DNA from: Pristionchus mayeri
Lineage: Eukaryota > Nematoda > Chromadorea > Rhabditida > Neodiplogasteridae
Direction of reading: 5' to 3'
DNA: 64,000 nucleotides
Assembly (NCBI GenBank): GCA_036245805.1
Contig: BTRK01000003.1
Location: 7,316,001-7,380,000, forward strand
The position numbers and the translations under genes were made by a program. Below, piece after piece: positions 26,506 through 37,925 of this stretch (positions are counted from its first letter, which is position 1; every line of letters starts with the position of its first letter). Under the pieces are notes generated by a model, which saw only the letters and a list, made by a program, of their open reading frames with translations, was not told the DNA's origin and made no database searches.

Positions 26506-27802
26506 ATCTCAGCCACTGAACATATGCTTGGCAAAGTGGAAAAATCGAATTCCTCCATAATGTGTGTACGGATAGTACTCGGTGAGCAGAGCACGGAGGT
26601 CACTTATTTAGTCATACAGATCGCGCATTCTTTGATGGGAAAGGCTAATGTAGGCATTTCGCAATTTTTCGAAATTTTTTCTTTCGCAACCATTTCGAAT
26701 GAGTCATGTCCTAAAAAATACACAAAATTGAGATGATCATACTCACAAAATCTTGGTATCTTTTAAATTCCTCGAAAAAAATCAAAATGTCGACATTTTT
26801 ATAGAATCATGAAATTCCAGCTCTTTCAGATGGGTGGGTATGAGCAATTTTTATTTCACATTTGTAAAGTTCATCCCTATACCAACCTTCATAAAAATTT
26901 TGAAAGAGAAAAAAAGGTCGTTTTTTGAGAAATTTACAAAAATGTACAACACATTTATATGACGAGTCAATGAAGGTGTGCGGAAAGCAATTCTAAAAGA
27001 CGAAAACGGAATCTATGATACAGAAAACTTTGTTTCAAGATAGATACACAAGATGGCGCAGAGAAATTGAAAGATTAACTAATTCTGAGAAATCGATTTT
27101 TTCCACTTAATGAAAACTCTTGTTGAATTCTCTCGAATTGGCATTATAGAAAGGATCAAAATTGAACTAAATTTGATTTTAACGAAATTATTGTGAACAT
27201 TGCAATATATTGAGTACCGAAAATCTTGGTTTGTTCAGAGTGATCAGAAAACTTATACAAAATATCGTATGACTCATGAATTTAAAAATGTAAAAAAAGT
27301 GATTTTTGAAATTTTTAATTTTCGATATTTCAGTAACCATTACAATGATAAACATTTTGGCGATTTTTTGGCAGAAATATTCAAATTGAAATTTTCTTCA
27401 CTCAATAGTTATCAAGGTTCACAATAATTTCGTTAAAATCAAATTTAGTTCAATTTTGATCCTTTCGATAATGCGATTTCGAGAGAATTCAACAAGAGTT
27501 TTCATTATTCGAGAACCTTCACTTATCGATTTTCTCATAGACACGACTGACTTGTTTAACCTTTACTACAACTTAGTCAGATTATGGGTAAACGTTTTCA
27601 GTTTATAGCATCCAAACTTGGCCTAAATCGAGGTGGAAAAAAATCGATTTCTCAGAATTAGTTAATCTTTCATTTTCTCTGCGCCATCTTGTGTATCTAT
27701 CTTGAAACAAAGTTTTCTGTATCATAGATTCCGTTTTCGTCTTTTAGAATTGCTTCCCGCACACCTTCATTGACTCGTCATATAAAAGTGTTGTACATTT
27801 TT

Positions 27803-29499
27803 TTTTCATTCTCCATTCTCCATTCTCCATTCTCCATTCGAGCGCGGCTGAGGGGTGGTCGGTCTCGACTTTCCTCTCTGTCTGTTCTCGTTTGGGAGTC
27901 CCCCGACGTCGACTTGGACAACCGTCGGTGGTATCTGTCTGCAACATGCCCGTCGCCAACCTACGCATCGGGACCATCAACTGTCGAACGCTCAAGAAGG
28001 ACGACCGGGTGGCTGAGATAGAAGATGCTGTGAGTAGATGCCCTTTTGACGTCATTGCTCTTCAAGAAATAAGACGCAAAGGCCAAACTTGCCTTACCCT
28101 AGCCCACTCACAACACCTGCTAGTGGCATATGGCGCTCAATCAGCCCATGGCACTAGCTTCCTTGTTAGCAATCGATGGGCAAACTCCTGCATCTTCCAC
28201 CCAGTTAACGAACGAATCTCGTTCCTCGATCTACCAACAATTGGGTTGCGCATAATCAATGCCTACGCACCCACTTCAGCCTATCCTGATCATGTCTTCG
28301 ACCGAATGATTTAAGTTCCCTAATTGCCACCTCTGCCCGTCGTGTTCGCCGACCGGGGGGTGGAAAGGGGCATTTAGTGGTACTCGAAGTTTTTAACTCG
28401 AAGATCGGTTCCCGCGAAGAGAACACTGAAAAGTTCATAGGAGTGCACGGATATGGCGAACGCAATGAAAGAGGACAAACCCTAGTCGACTTTTGCAACG
28501 AAGTTAAGCTGTACGTTCAAAATACACGCTTTCAGAAAAGAGAAACCCGCAAATGGACCTGGCTTAGTCCGAACATGAGAACTCGTAATGCAATTGATTA
28601 TGTGATGAGCCTAAATCCCAGCATAGTTCAAGATGTGACTGTAATCGGAAGCTTCGATCTATCAACTGACCACAGGCTGCTAATGGCCAAAGTCCGAATA
28701 CAATCGAAAGTGAAGCAAATTTATCATGCGCCGAAGCCAGTTCATACTGTCGATCAGGCAAAATTTGCTGCTGCAATACTCTCGTTACAAAGGAAAGATA
28801 CAACCAGTTATGAAAGTCTTGCTTCCGCTATGAGATCAGTAGCCAATGACTCCATGAAAGTGGTAGTAAAAGAAGATCAAGATGAATTGATTTACGTGAA
28901 CAGTTTCATTTACCTTGGTGTCCGCTTATCATTCGACAATATTCTTCTGCTAGAAATAAACAGGAGGATCGGAAGCGGTTGGAAAGCGTTTAACCGTTTT
29001 CACGATTTTCTTACAAACAAATGCGTTGCAATGGGGCTAAAAGCAAGAGTCTATCGAATGTGTATTGAACCTGCGCTCTTGTACGGCTGTGAAGTATGGA
29101 GCACTACGAAGAAAATAAAATCAAGGTTGATAGTAGCTCAACGCTCGATGATGAGAAAAATGGCAAACGTAACGAGGATGGACAGAAAAACCAATGACTG
29201 GCTCTCAAACAAAGTGCCCCTTCAAGATGTTCGAGTAAGAGCAATGCAGAGGAAATGGAAATGGGCGAGAAGGATAGCTTTGTTTAATGATGAAAGATGG
29301 ACGCAGCGATTAGCTCAATGGACACCTTGGGACAGAGAAAGACTGATCGGAAAGCCCAAAATGAGGTGGCGAGACGAACTTGTGCGCCACTTGGGAGTTA
29401 ACTGGGCCGACAAAAGCAGAAGATACCCCGATAAGTGGAACGATTGCATGATTCAACAGGCCCGTGACCTGATGCTTGAATAAATTTGATTTGATTTGA
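27803..29499 (+). mobile_element. RTE-like non-LTR retrotransposon, internally deleted
   Basis: 1,697 bp flanked by a perfect 12-bp target duplication TTGTACATTTTT at 27791-27802 and 29500-29511. The uninterrupted left arm of the host foldback (about 26945) shows the empty site. The 5' end has four CATTCTC-type repeats and the 3' end a short ATTTG repeat tail, as in RTE elements. Confidence 0.93.
27892..29483 (+). pseudogene. RTE ORF: partial endonuclease joined to C-terminal domain, RT core missing
   Basis: The endonuclease starts RIGTINCRTLKKDDRVAEIE at about 27966 and continues FDVIALQEIR and IINAYAPTS. A one-base frameshift at about 28305-28312 gives TAA; the frame resumes through 28377. 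The expected GDFN metal-binding motif reads EVFN at about 28385, so the catalytic Asp is lost. The endonuclease ends with AIDYVM and STDHRLLMAK. Near 28860 the frame jumps from pre-RT sequence (SLASAMRSVANDSM) directly to post-RT sequence (YVNSFIYLGVRL), so the palm with its YADD box is deleted. The tail includes PALLYGCEVWS, then WKWARRIA and KPKMRWRDELV to TAA at 29483. Confidence 0.92.
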
Positions 29500-30159
29500 T
29501 TGTACATTTTTGTAAATTTCTCAAAAAAACGACCTTTTTTTCTCTTTCAAAATTTTTATGAAGGTTGGTATAGGGATGAACTTTACAAATGTGAAATAAA
29601 AATTGCTCATACCCACCCATCTGAAAGAGCTGGAATTTCTAGATTCTATAAAAATGTCGAAATTTTGATTTTTTTCGAGGAATTTAAAAGGTATCAAGAT
29701 GAAAGTTTGTGAGTATGATCATCTCATTTTTGTGTATTTTTTAAGACATGACTCATTCGAAATGATTGCGAAAGAAAAAATTTCGAAAAATTGCGAAATG
29801 CCTACATTAGCCTTTCCCATCAAAGAATGCGCGATCTGTATGACTAAATAAGTGACCTCCGTGTTATGCTCATCGAGTACTATCCGTACGCACATTATGG
29901 AGGAATTCGATTTTTCCACTTTGCCTAGTGTCTTCACAAATATGTTCACTCACTCAGATAGTCTCTCATAAATATTCGATCCCATCTGAATTTTCACTAG
30001 TCTACTTAGGAAATTGCACATTTACCTTCATGTTTTCAACGTAACATTTGATGCGTGGACTCCGTAAATCTAGATTACCAAAATTGAAAAAAAATACGAT
30101 AACGACTAGAAGATACCATTTTGCAGAGCCTCTTCACCGAAGGGGAATTGATTGTGAGA

Positions 30160-30540
30160 CTCTCAACATTTCCGAACACCGGAAGCTGAGGGATGTGGGC
30201 GGCGATGGGAGAGGTGAGGTAGCAGAGGAGAAGGCCAGGTCGGAGAAACGAGGGCCATCGCCCTACCTTCTTTCACCAACCGTGCGTGGCCCCCGTTCCT
30301 GCTAATCGACGCCAGAGTCCACGCCCGCAGCCTTCAAATCCACCTCCTGCCACCACCCAACTCCCCCCTCAGCTTCCTCAGCCTCACCGAACCTCCCCCA
30401 GGCGTCCCCTACCACCACCGGACCATCCTCTTCGGTGCCTCCACTTAGGCTGACGAGAAGAAACACCCCAGCACCGCCCCCAGAGTCGCATTCTTCCCCG
30501 TCCCCTTCTCCCAAGAGCAAGCGTTGCATCGTTATTATAA
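30160..30540 (+). repeat. GC-rich proline-coding island, possible LINE ORF1 relic
   Basis: Locally high GC. One forward frame gives dense Pro/Ser/Arg text (SNPPPATTQLPPQLPQPH, later RRNTPAPPPES and SPSPKSKR) interrupted by stops. The composition resembles the ORF1 of the LINE at 9 kb more than its AT-rich surroundings. I see no second domain, so this is a guess. Confidence 0.35.
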
Positions 30541-33500
30541 TTTCTCTCTTATTATCTCTAGGTTGCATTCCTCAAAACCGTGGATATGCAAATTGAGGAA
30601 TACAATTACAATGTACGAACTAATGGTAGCACTGAAATGGTTTGCAGATAGAATAGTGATAACATTCGCACAGTCTCGGAACACCATGAGCTGGAAGAAA
30701 TTGTAGGGATTGAAATGAGTGCAATAGTGTTGCCAGCCGGCTCTCCTAATTCAGAGTGCTATCAACGATCAGCCAGAGCTACAGCGCGCGTGGAACGAGG
30801 AACTCAGTCACTTCTTATTTGCCAACTCAGTACCATTTCCCGAGGAGGCATATATGCATGGAATGGCCATAACTAATACTTCGCTAATTAGTTGAGGCAA
30901 TGTTTATACTGGTCTACGTACTGATATGTTTTGCGTTTTCTCTGTCTCACTCAAAAACACTTTTACTTATCTCATTCTCTTCCACAATTATTCACTGTTT
31001 TACACTGTGATATAATATAATATTTGTTTTAGTGGCCTACTCCCACTTGCATATTGGTGCAAATTGTTCAAACTTCAACATTTGGGGGGGGGGATAATTA
31101 TTTTATTCGATCGATGATTCGTTTTATCACGTTGTCAATCGCCTAACAAAGGATAGACGATTGAACCATTCGCCTAGTTATTGCATTATCCGATCCGTCA
31201 ATCCCCAGGCGGTCTCTAGCAATTACTCATAATGTTAAAGAAGGAGTAACACAAACAATTAATTCAGGCTGCCGTCCATGGAAGTGATAGAAATCAGCAA
31301 TCCAATTCTGAATCATTTTATCCAAAGTTCTATGGACGACTCTCAGACTGTTTACGTACGCGCAAACTTCATTGAACGTCTTTAACGTGATTTTTACCAG
31401 TTTGCTTAAATTTTTGGCAAACTTCCTTTGAATCAAACAGTAAAGCTCCAAATCCAAGGTCGCGTCCTCGACAAAAAAAAAATCCAAGGTCGCGTCCTCG
31501 TTTTGCTTCCATAATCCTCGGCCAAATTTCGGAACTCGTAAAATACGTGCGCCGTCTCCTTCCGTACAGCGATAAATATCTCCCGCGTCAGAAGTCGAGA
31601 GACAATTGCTTATTTGTTGAGCTGTGTTGTAAATTTCACATTCACAATGTAACTGTCTTTATCTTTGCTCGAGATTTTTCAGAAGATTCCCATAACATAT
31701 GTGATATTAGCCAACTGTGAATACATGTTGAATATTTAAATATGCGTCAACTACAATTAAATTGAATACAATTAAATTAGTAACGTTTCCTTACACACCC
31801 TACAAATCGATATTTATTGAGATATATACATCGCACCTGGAGGGTTCGGGTATATTAAGTGATATTCCACGGTCCTTTCTCACACTAGATTTATATGGTA
31901 AGCACGCTTCTTTAGATCATGTTGTTGCAATGAATATTTTTAAGGACTGTCAAGGTGGAATGGACGGTGATAATGCGAGTACGACATCATATCAATGGAT
32001 TTTATGGACTGTTCACCATTCGCCTTTGTTCGAATTATTATTATTTTTTTTTAAAAATTGTGATAAAGTGATCGTGTTTCCGTTATTTTATAGCATGTCG
32101 TGTAATACTAGTATCTGTTGAAAGAATATGCTTCTCATTAAATTACACTACTGGGGTGCTCCGGGGAATGTTTAGTCACCCATAGTGACAGTGTGGATAT
32201 TTTAGAGGCAATTCACCAGATCAGAAATCACTTTGTTCGAACTTCCAAAGGCGTTTCTGAGGCTACTTACATACGCGCAAAGTTCACTGAAAGGTCAGGG
32301 ACGTGACTGTTTCAGTTATGTTTCACTCGCTCAGCATAATAATCGCATCTTTCTAGTGGTAAATTCGGTGCAGTTTCCCACTGAGAGCGCAGAATTTTCG
32401 TGGAGGGACTCCCTAGTATTTATTTCCCGGAGCACTCCTTTAAGTATGCGTTTTTTTCACTCGCGAACGCCAAAAGCAGATAATCGCTTCTTCGTTTCTT
32501 CCTTAGCGCGAAATGGTAAAATCGGCGCTCTTTTTCGTAAATTTAGTTTCATCCAAAAAATATGAGTATACAGAGAAAAAAACTGGAAGAAATAAAAATA
32601 TCGGAGTGTCTGATCTCTAATTCTTGGTTTTTGGGAGCTGAAGTGTCTGCGTCCTCTATGCGTGCCCTTCCCTTCGACTCAATTCAATTTTTCGTTCTTC
32701 ATTACATCTCCCTGTCTTCACTCTCTATCCCCTCACACTCTCTATCTCGCGCCGGATCTTGCCACTGCGTCTCGTCCACCCAGTGTAAGCAATTCATCTT
32801 TCCCATCGCCTTTACTTTTCCTCCACCCTGGAGAGGGAGACGATGAAGAGAGAGGGAAAAGGGCATTCGCGTCTAACGATTTAAAAAAAAAACAAATCCC
32901 TTCTTAAGCGCAATTTATTCACGACACCAGCTCCATTGGCAATTTGTCCTTCTCGCCTCTTCCCTTTTCTTCTCCAAAACGCCTATTTCTTCGCCTCCTC
33001 CCTCTCGCTTTCTCTTTATCTCGCTATATCTATATTTCTTACTCTCTCTCCACAGCAATGTATTCGCCCCCCTTCTTCCCCTCCATATCGATCAAGCAAC
33101 TAGTGGTTCTGGCAATGTTTCGCACACTTTGTTTTTACGTGTACGCTTTCTTATACGTTCTTTTACGCTTCCGTGTTCGCGATATCTTGAATATCTTCCA
33201 CTAAAAAAATTGTTCGTTATTTTACACTGAGAGTCGCCAGTATTTCTTTCAGTGGACTACTCCCACTCGTCTTGGTCGAGGTCAATTCGCAATAAACGGA
33301 TATACAAAAGTGGTATGATGTATTGCAAGCTCTCGGACATTTAGCAAAATTGACCGTTTTTAACGGCTCCAAATCATTATCTCCAAATAATTTGGAGCGA
33401 TCAATTAAAAAAGAAATTGGTAAATAATACATTTCTTCGATATCGCTCAGAAGCTCCCTTTACAAAGCCGGGAAAGTACGATCATCTCGACGAACACAAC

Positions 33501-34924
33501 AATTTATAAATGATTGTCTGAATGGCATGGCAAAGTGTTAACTTTAAAAAAATGCGTCAAGTAGATCCGATTAAATTGGTCACGATACTTTGCACAAGGG
33601 GCAAATCAATAATGCACATTATTAAGATTCCTATGTACCGCTCCTGGCGGGTTCGGGAGCTACGATGAAGATAGATACGCCCGCGGACTATCTCAACACG
33701 CGAGTAATGAGTGCGCTTTCACTTACTTCTTTCTTGTTAGCCGTCTCGCATTCTAATGCTCTATGATAGAAGGGAATCTCATAATTATTGTTTTATAATT
33801 AAATTTATATTTTTAGGATTTCTCTGATGGGATGACGAGGAGCATGCCATGATGACGATGGACTGATGACCATTTATTGCACGAATTGTAATAAGATACA
33901 TTTATTGCTTGTTTCTCTCACGTATTTATTTCTTCTTCATACGTTACACAAACATTTATATCTCGCATGATAGGAGACATTTTCGAGAGATTTTCGGAGT
34001 GATGCTAAAGATTTGAGGATGCGGAAGAACTAGAAAAAATACATATGACAATGGTAGATTCTTGACGTCGGAAATAGGCTCGCTGACAGACTGAGCCTGT
34101 CAACTTTGAAGAAATGTGATCAAGTGTTTACGAATCTATGCAATATATTATCTTAGCACAAGTACATATTTTGAGATGCCCCCCTCGTTATTTGTTTTCC
34201 AGATCATCCCGCTCCCTTATTTATTATTGATCCTATTCCTTATTTCTTGTCTTCGCCCGTTCTTCTCTCTCCCCTACCATCCGATCATCAATCGAATAGA
34301 GTTCGTAATTCGACCAACCGTATCTACATTTTACACACTCTATCAAACTTTTAGGGTGCGAGATAGTGATTGAGAATATCGCCGTTTCCAAACTTTTATC
34401 TGTGCACCTTCACTGTAACTTATTTTACTTTTGCAACTATTCCAAATCTATAACACATTTATCAATTCGGCAAAATATAAGCGGATCTTTGGTATTCATG
34501 GATGCCAGAGCAGTTGGACCGTTGGGAAGTGATTGTATCTAAAATCATGCACTTCGTGATTTTAATACTCCTCCAAAATTCGTATTTCGAGCCGCCGTTT
34601 CACCATTTCTCACACTCTCTCGACCAAGATCAGGCCCATAATTAAGGGACCGTGACATTTTTTTTTTGTTTCTCGAGCTTCACCATCTTCTCAATAGCAA
34701 TTATGTTCGTGAAATTTACAAAGCGGACAATTTCGAGCAAGTCATATTTTTAAATGAATTAAAATTATATAATCGTAACCTTGTTTGCATCATGTAATTT
34801 GAGTCGCAATGACGATTTGCACAGTCGTCGATCCCAGCTTCAGTCATCATCAGCACCATCTTCAGCATACTCAGTTTGACTTTGATCGTAGTGACTGAAA
34901 GGGAATCATGAAGATCAATAATGG
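30541..34924. other. No supported gene; dispersed repeat copies
   Basis: Contains TTCAGTGG-module copies at about 31027-31050 and 33248-33270, and copies of the TTCANTGAACTTTGCGCGTA core in inverse orientation near 31355 and 32271. A tandem of TCCAAGGTCGCGTCCTCG lies at 31466-31500. A possible TIR pair spans about 32150-32445 (GTGCTCCGGGGAA / GGAGCACTCC). C/T-rich sequence at 32640-33060 resembles the upstream part of the repeats at 52 and 59 kb. Confidence 0.5.
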
Positions 34925-35876
34925 ATATGAGCCCGATTCTCTAAGAGTCGAACAATGTCCTACAGGACGTGGCACAGTGTTTTACCAAAATTGACGAAAA
35001 TGGGTTTTCGAGGGTGCTGAGCACAACGGTGAACATCATTTTGCGTCAACTCGACCGGTTGAGCCAGGCTGCATGTAGGCTGCATCTACATTTCATTCAA
35101 TAACTCAGCAACCGAGTAATGAAATGACTTCAAACTTGCAAAGTGGTAGAATAAGTTCACAATGATTCCATTGAAATCAAATTAACATATTTTAAGACAT
35201 CGTAAATGTGTATAATTTCAGTTCTCGAATATAAGGCAAAAATTGAAAACACGAAAAACATCGGTAAATGCACCTTGCTCTAGCAATCATTATTCGGATG
35301 CAGGGTATATGGTTTGACCCCCGCTCCTTTAATTTACATGTATTTTCAAGGAATATTTTTGCCCTTTTGCTGCTCAAATAGCGCCAGAGTGTGAGAAATG
35401 AAATATCTTTTATTTTCATTGCTTGCTCTATGAGCCTATCCGCATGGAAATAGAGCAACATCAACGCACAAAATGGGGCGCAACAAACGGGGATCAAACC
35501 TCATACTCTGCATACGAAAAATGATCGCCAGAGTAAGGCGCATCTACTGGTGTAACTCGTGTTTTCAATTTTTGCCTTATGTTCGAGAACTGAAATTATA
35601 CATATTTTCCACAATTTAAAAATATGCTAATTTCAATGAAGTCATTCTAATCTTATTGTACCACTATGCAAGTTTGAAGTCATTTGGTTAATCGGTTGTT
35701 GAGATATGGAAAGATATGTAGATGAAGCATACATGCAGCATGGCTCAACCGGCCGAGTTGACGCAAAATGAAGTTTACCATTGTGTTCAGCACCGTCGAA
35801 AAACCCCTTTTCTCATTTTTTTTCGTAAAAGCACTGTGCCAAACTGTGTTCGACTCTTAGAGAACCGGGCTCATAT
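34925..35876. mobile_element. Foldback element whose arms carry tRNA-like sequence
   Basis: Arms about 34925-35335 and 35475-35876 are inverted copies, starting ATATGAGCCCG-TTCTCTAAGAG and ending with its inverse. Each arm includes a tRNA-like segment (35252-35325 plus; 35475-35558 minus). No transposase is readable. Target duplication not clear. Confidence 0.8.
35475..35558 (-). ncRNA. tRNA-derived pseudogene segment in foldback arm
   Basis: Reading the minus strand, GATGCGCC is followed by a perfect 6-bp stem ACTCTG/CAGAGT around an 18-nt loop (anticodon arm plus intron-like insert), then GAGGTTTGATCCCC, a good T-arm/B-box. The 5' half and acceptor stem are not convincing, so it is tRNA-derived, not an active tRNA. 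The plus-strand counterpart at 35252-35325 is more diverged (GGTTTGACCCCC). Confidence 0.5.
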
Positions 35877-37724
35877 TAGGTTACGTAAATTGGCCAGGCT
35901 ATACTGAATAACGTTTTAACGTTTAAAGCAGCCGCATTTGAAGTGAAGAAGATGTGAAATAGTAAGTAGTCAATATAGTTCATTATTCGAGTCACCGATT
36001 CTTCATTTCACGAACTCTTATGGCAAGTTGACACTGGTCAGAGATTGTAAGTGAGGAAGTGAGTTACGAACTCTAGAGTTAACCATTCTCAGAATCTCAG
36101 AAAACAGAAAGCAGAGAAAAGCAAATGGAAAATTTCCAACATGTATCATTGAATGTAGCAAACTTACTGCAAAATGAGTTCACTGTTCCAGCACATATTG
36201 AAAGCAATGACTCCGAGTGAAATTATGTCACTGCAAATATACATTGAAATAAACTAGGGAAACGTTCACAAGCAGCGGTGCAATTAAATGCACACAATAG
36301 GCGTGTTTTCTTTCTGTTTGCAAATCTAGACGACAGAAAGTGAAATGTGCAAGGCAGGGAAAGCAAGTGCTTCGATACTTCCATACTGCATTTAGAGTGT
36401 CAATCGATTGAGAGAGAGCGATGGGAGGGAGGGAACGAGAGTTTTGGTTAGGAAGAGACTCGAGAAGGCGAGAGAGAGAGGGATAATGATGGGGTAGGCA
36501 GAGCGTGAGGGGGAAATTATCGCCCTATTCAATCGTTTCTCTTTCCGCCAATCCTTCTATCACTCATATGCATAAACCGTCCGCTAACGAGGCCATGGAG
36601 ACATCGATATCGAGATTGAATGTGGAAGAAGAGCGACGACAGGGAGTTCAGAAAAGGGATGACTAAAAAAAATACGATCAGAGAAGGAATCAATAAAACA
36701 CGCTTGAATTCCGATACCGTAGACAACCATCGTGTATACTCGTTCGCCTATCTTCTAAAAGAACCAGTTGTGATATGATTGCAAAAAAAACAATATAATT
36801 CACTTCTGTACGTTGTCTATGAAATCACATATGTATCATTTTTTCACAAAAAAATGCAAATGGAATTGCGTCCGAGAATGTATATGGCTTCGACGAACGC
36901 CTTTGTCCTTGAATACATTCGTACGATCCAGTAGGTGATACCAGATGCTTTGTCGATCAAATAGCGGCGACTAGTTGGGAGTGGTTGATTGCAGAACGGA
37001 ATGCAATTGAATCCGAAGATACTCGAGGAATATAGGTCACTGGAAATTATTGATATTCGAGCGGCCCGCGAAATGGGATAAGAAGAGTGGGCAGAATTGT
37101 TTGAGTGATGGAATATGCGCACATCTCAAAGATTTGACACGCATTGTACAATAATGGAGAAGTAAGATGAACTACGACCGTTAGGAGAGTGTTAGGCTAA
37201 ATTCGAAGGATAGAACAATAAATTTTTGAAGAACATCGAAATAATAATATTTTGCTACCTCAATCTCGTAACCAATGAATGAGAGGATAGAAGTTATAAT
37301 TGACATGTAAACGAGAAGGGGAAGTGGAGGAGATGAAATGAAATTGACTCGAGGACACTTTTCTCTCTCTCTCTCTGGCTCGCCCTCGCCCTCTCTCTCC
37401 CTCTCTCTCCCTATCTCTCCCAATCGCCCGACTTCCAATCTCTGTGTAATCGATTCGTCAATTCCCTCTCGACCTTCTCTTTCTTCCTCAAAATCTCCTC
37501 TATGCATCTTGCATGTTTCAACGTTCTGCAGATTTCGAGTGTATCTTCTCTGTGCATATCGCTATGTGTGTCATTGTAATTTCATGTTTGCCACACCAGC
37601 TACCTCGATTACTTCTGGGAGGAGTGAGAGTGCATTAATGAGTTTTCTCCTTCTCTCTTGTCTCCTAATCCAGCGCACCCACCTTTCTCTAGAGAAAACA
37701 CTTGCGTGTTACCTTTACCTTTTC
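35877..37724. other. No supported gene
   Basis: GA-rich tract at 36400-36520 and CT-rich tract at 37360-37440; no exon chain found. A weak, diverged minus-strand trace of the TTCAGTGG module may lie near 37020-37045. Confidence 0.5.
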
Positions 37725-37917
37725 GGCACTAGGTCGGATGATCACCGTCGGATGATAACATACTGGATGATAACCAAAAAAATGAACCCTTCTGTAGAAC
37801 TTTCACAGAATCATTTTTTGGCAAATTGGGAATCTACTGAAAGTTCTACATAATGGTCCATTTTTTGGTTATCATCCAGTAGGTTACCATTCGACGGTGA
37901 TCATCCGACCTAGAGCC
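37725..37917. mobile_element. MITE, GGCACTAGG family
   Basis: 193 bp with GGCACTAGGTCGGATGATCA at the left and near-inverse TGATCATCCGACCTAGAGCC at the right. Target duplication ACCTTTTC (37717-37724) / ACTTTTTC (37918-37925), 7/8. The right flank runs directly into a TTCAGTGG module copy. Confidence 0.85.
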
Positions 37918-37925
37918 ACTTTTTC

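Larger units (their letters stand above)
26506..29968. mobile_element. Long inverted-repeat (foldback) element, family 2, with RTE insertion
   Basis: Left arm 26506-27198 and right arm 27417-29968 (minus the RTE insert) are inverted copies around a 218-bp spacer. Ends share GAGACTATCT with family 1, suggesting related termini. The right arm has about 115 bp near 27520-27640 that the left lacks, so one arm has an indel. A frame encoding VEKSNSSIMCVRIVL is present in both arms (26473-26736 plus, 29719-29949 minus), again explained by arm identity. Confidence 0.88.

Noticed and set aside
26473..29949. Conserved ORF pair in the arms of the second foldback
   Set aside because: Differences between the two include replacement changes, and there is no known motif; arm identity explains the match.
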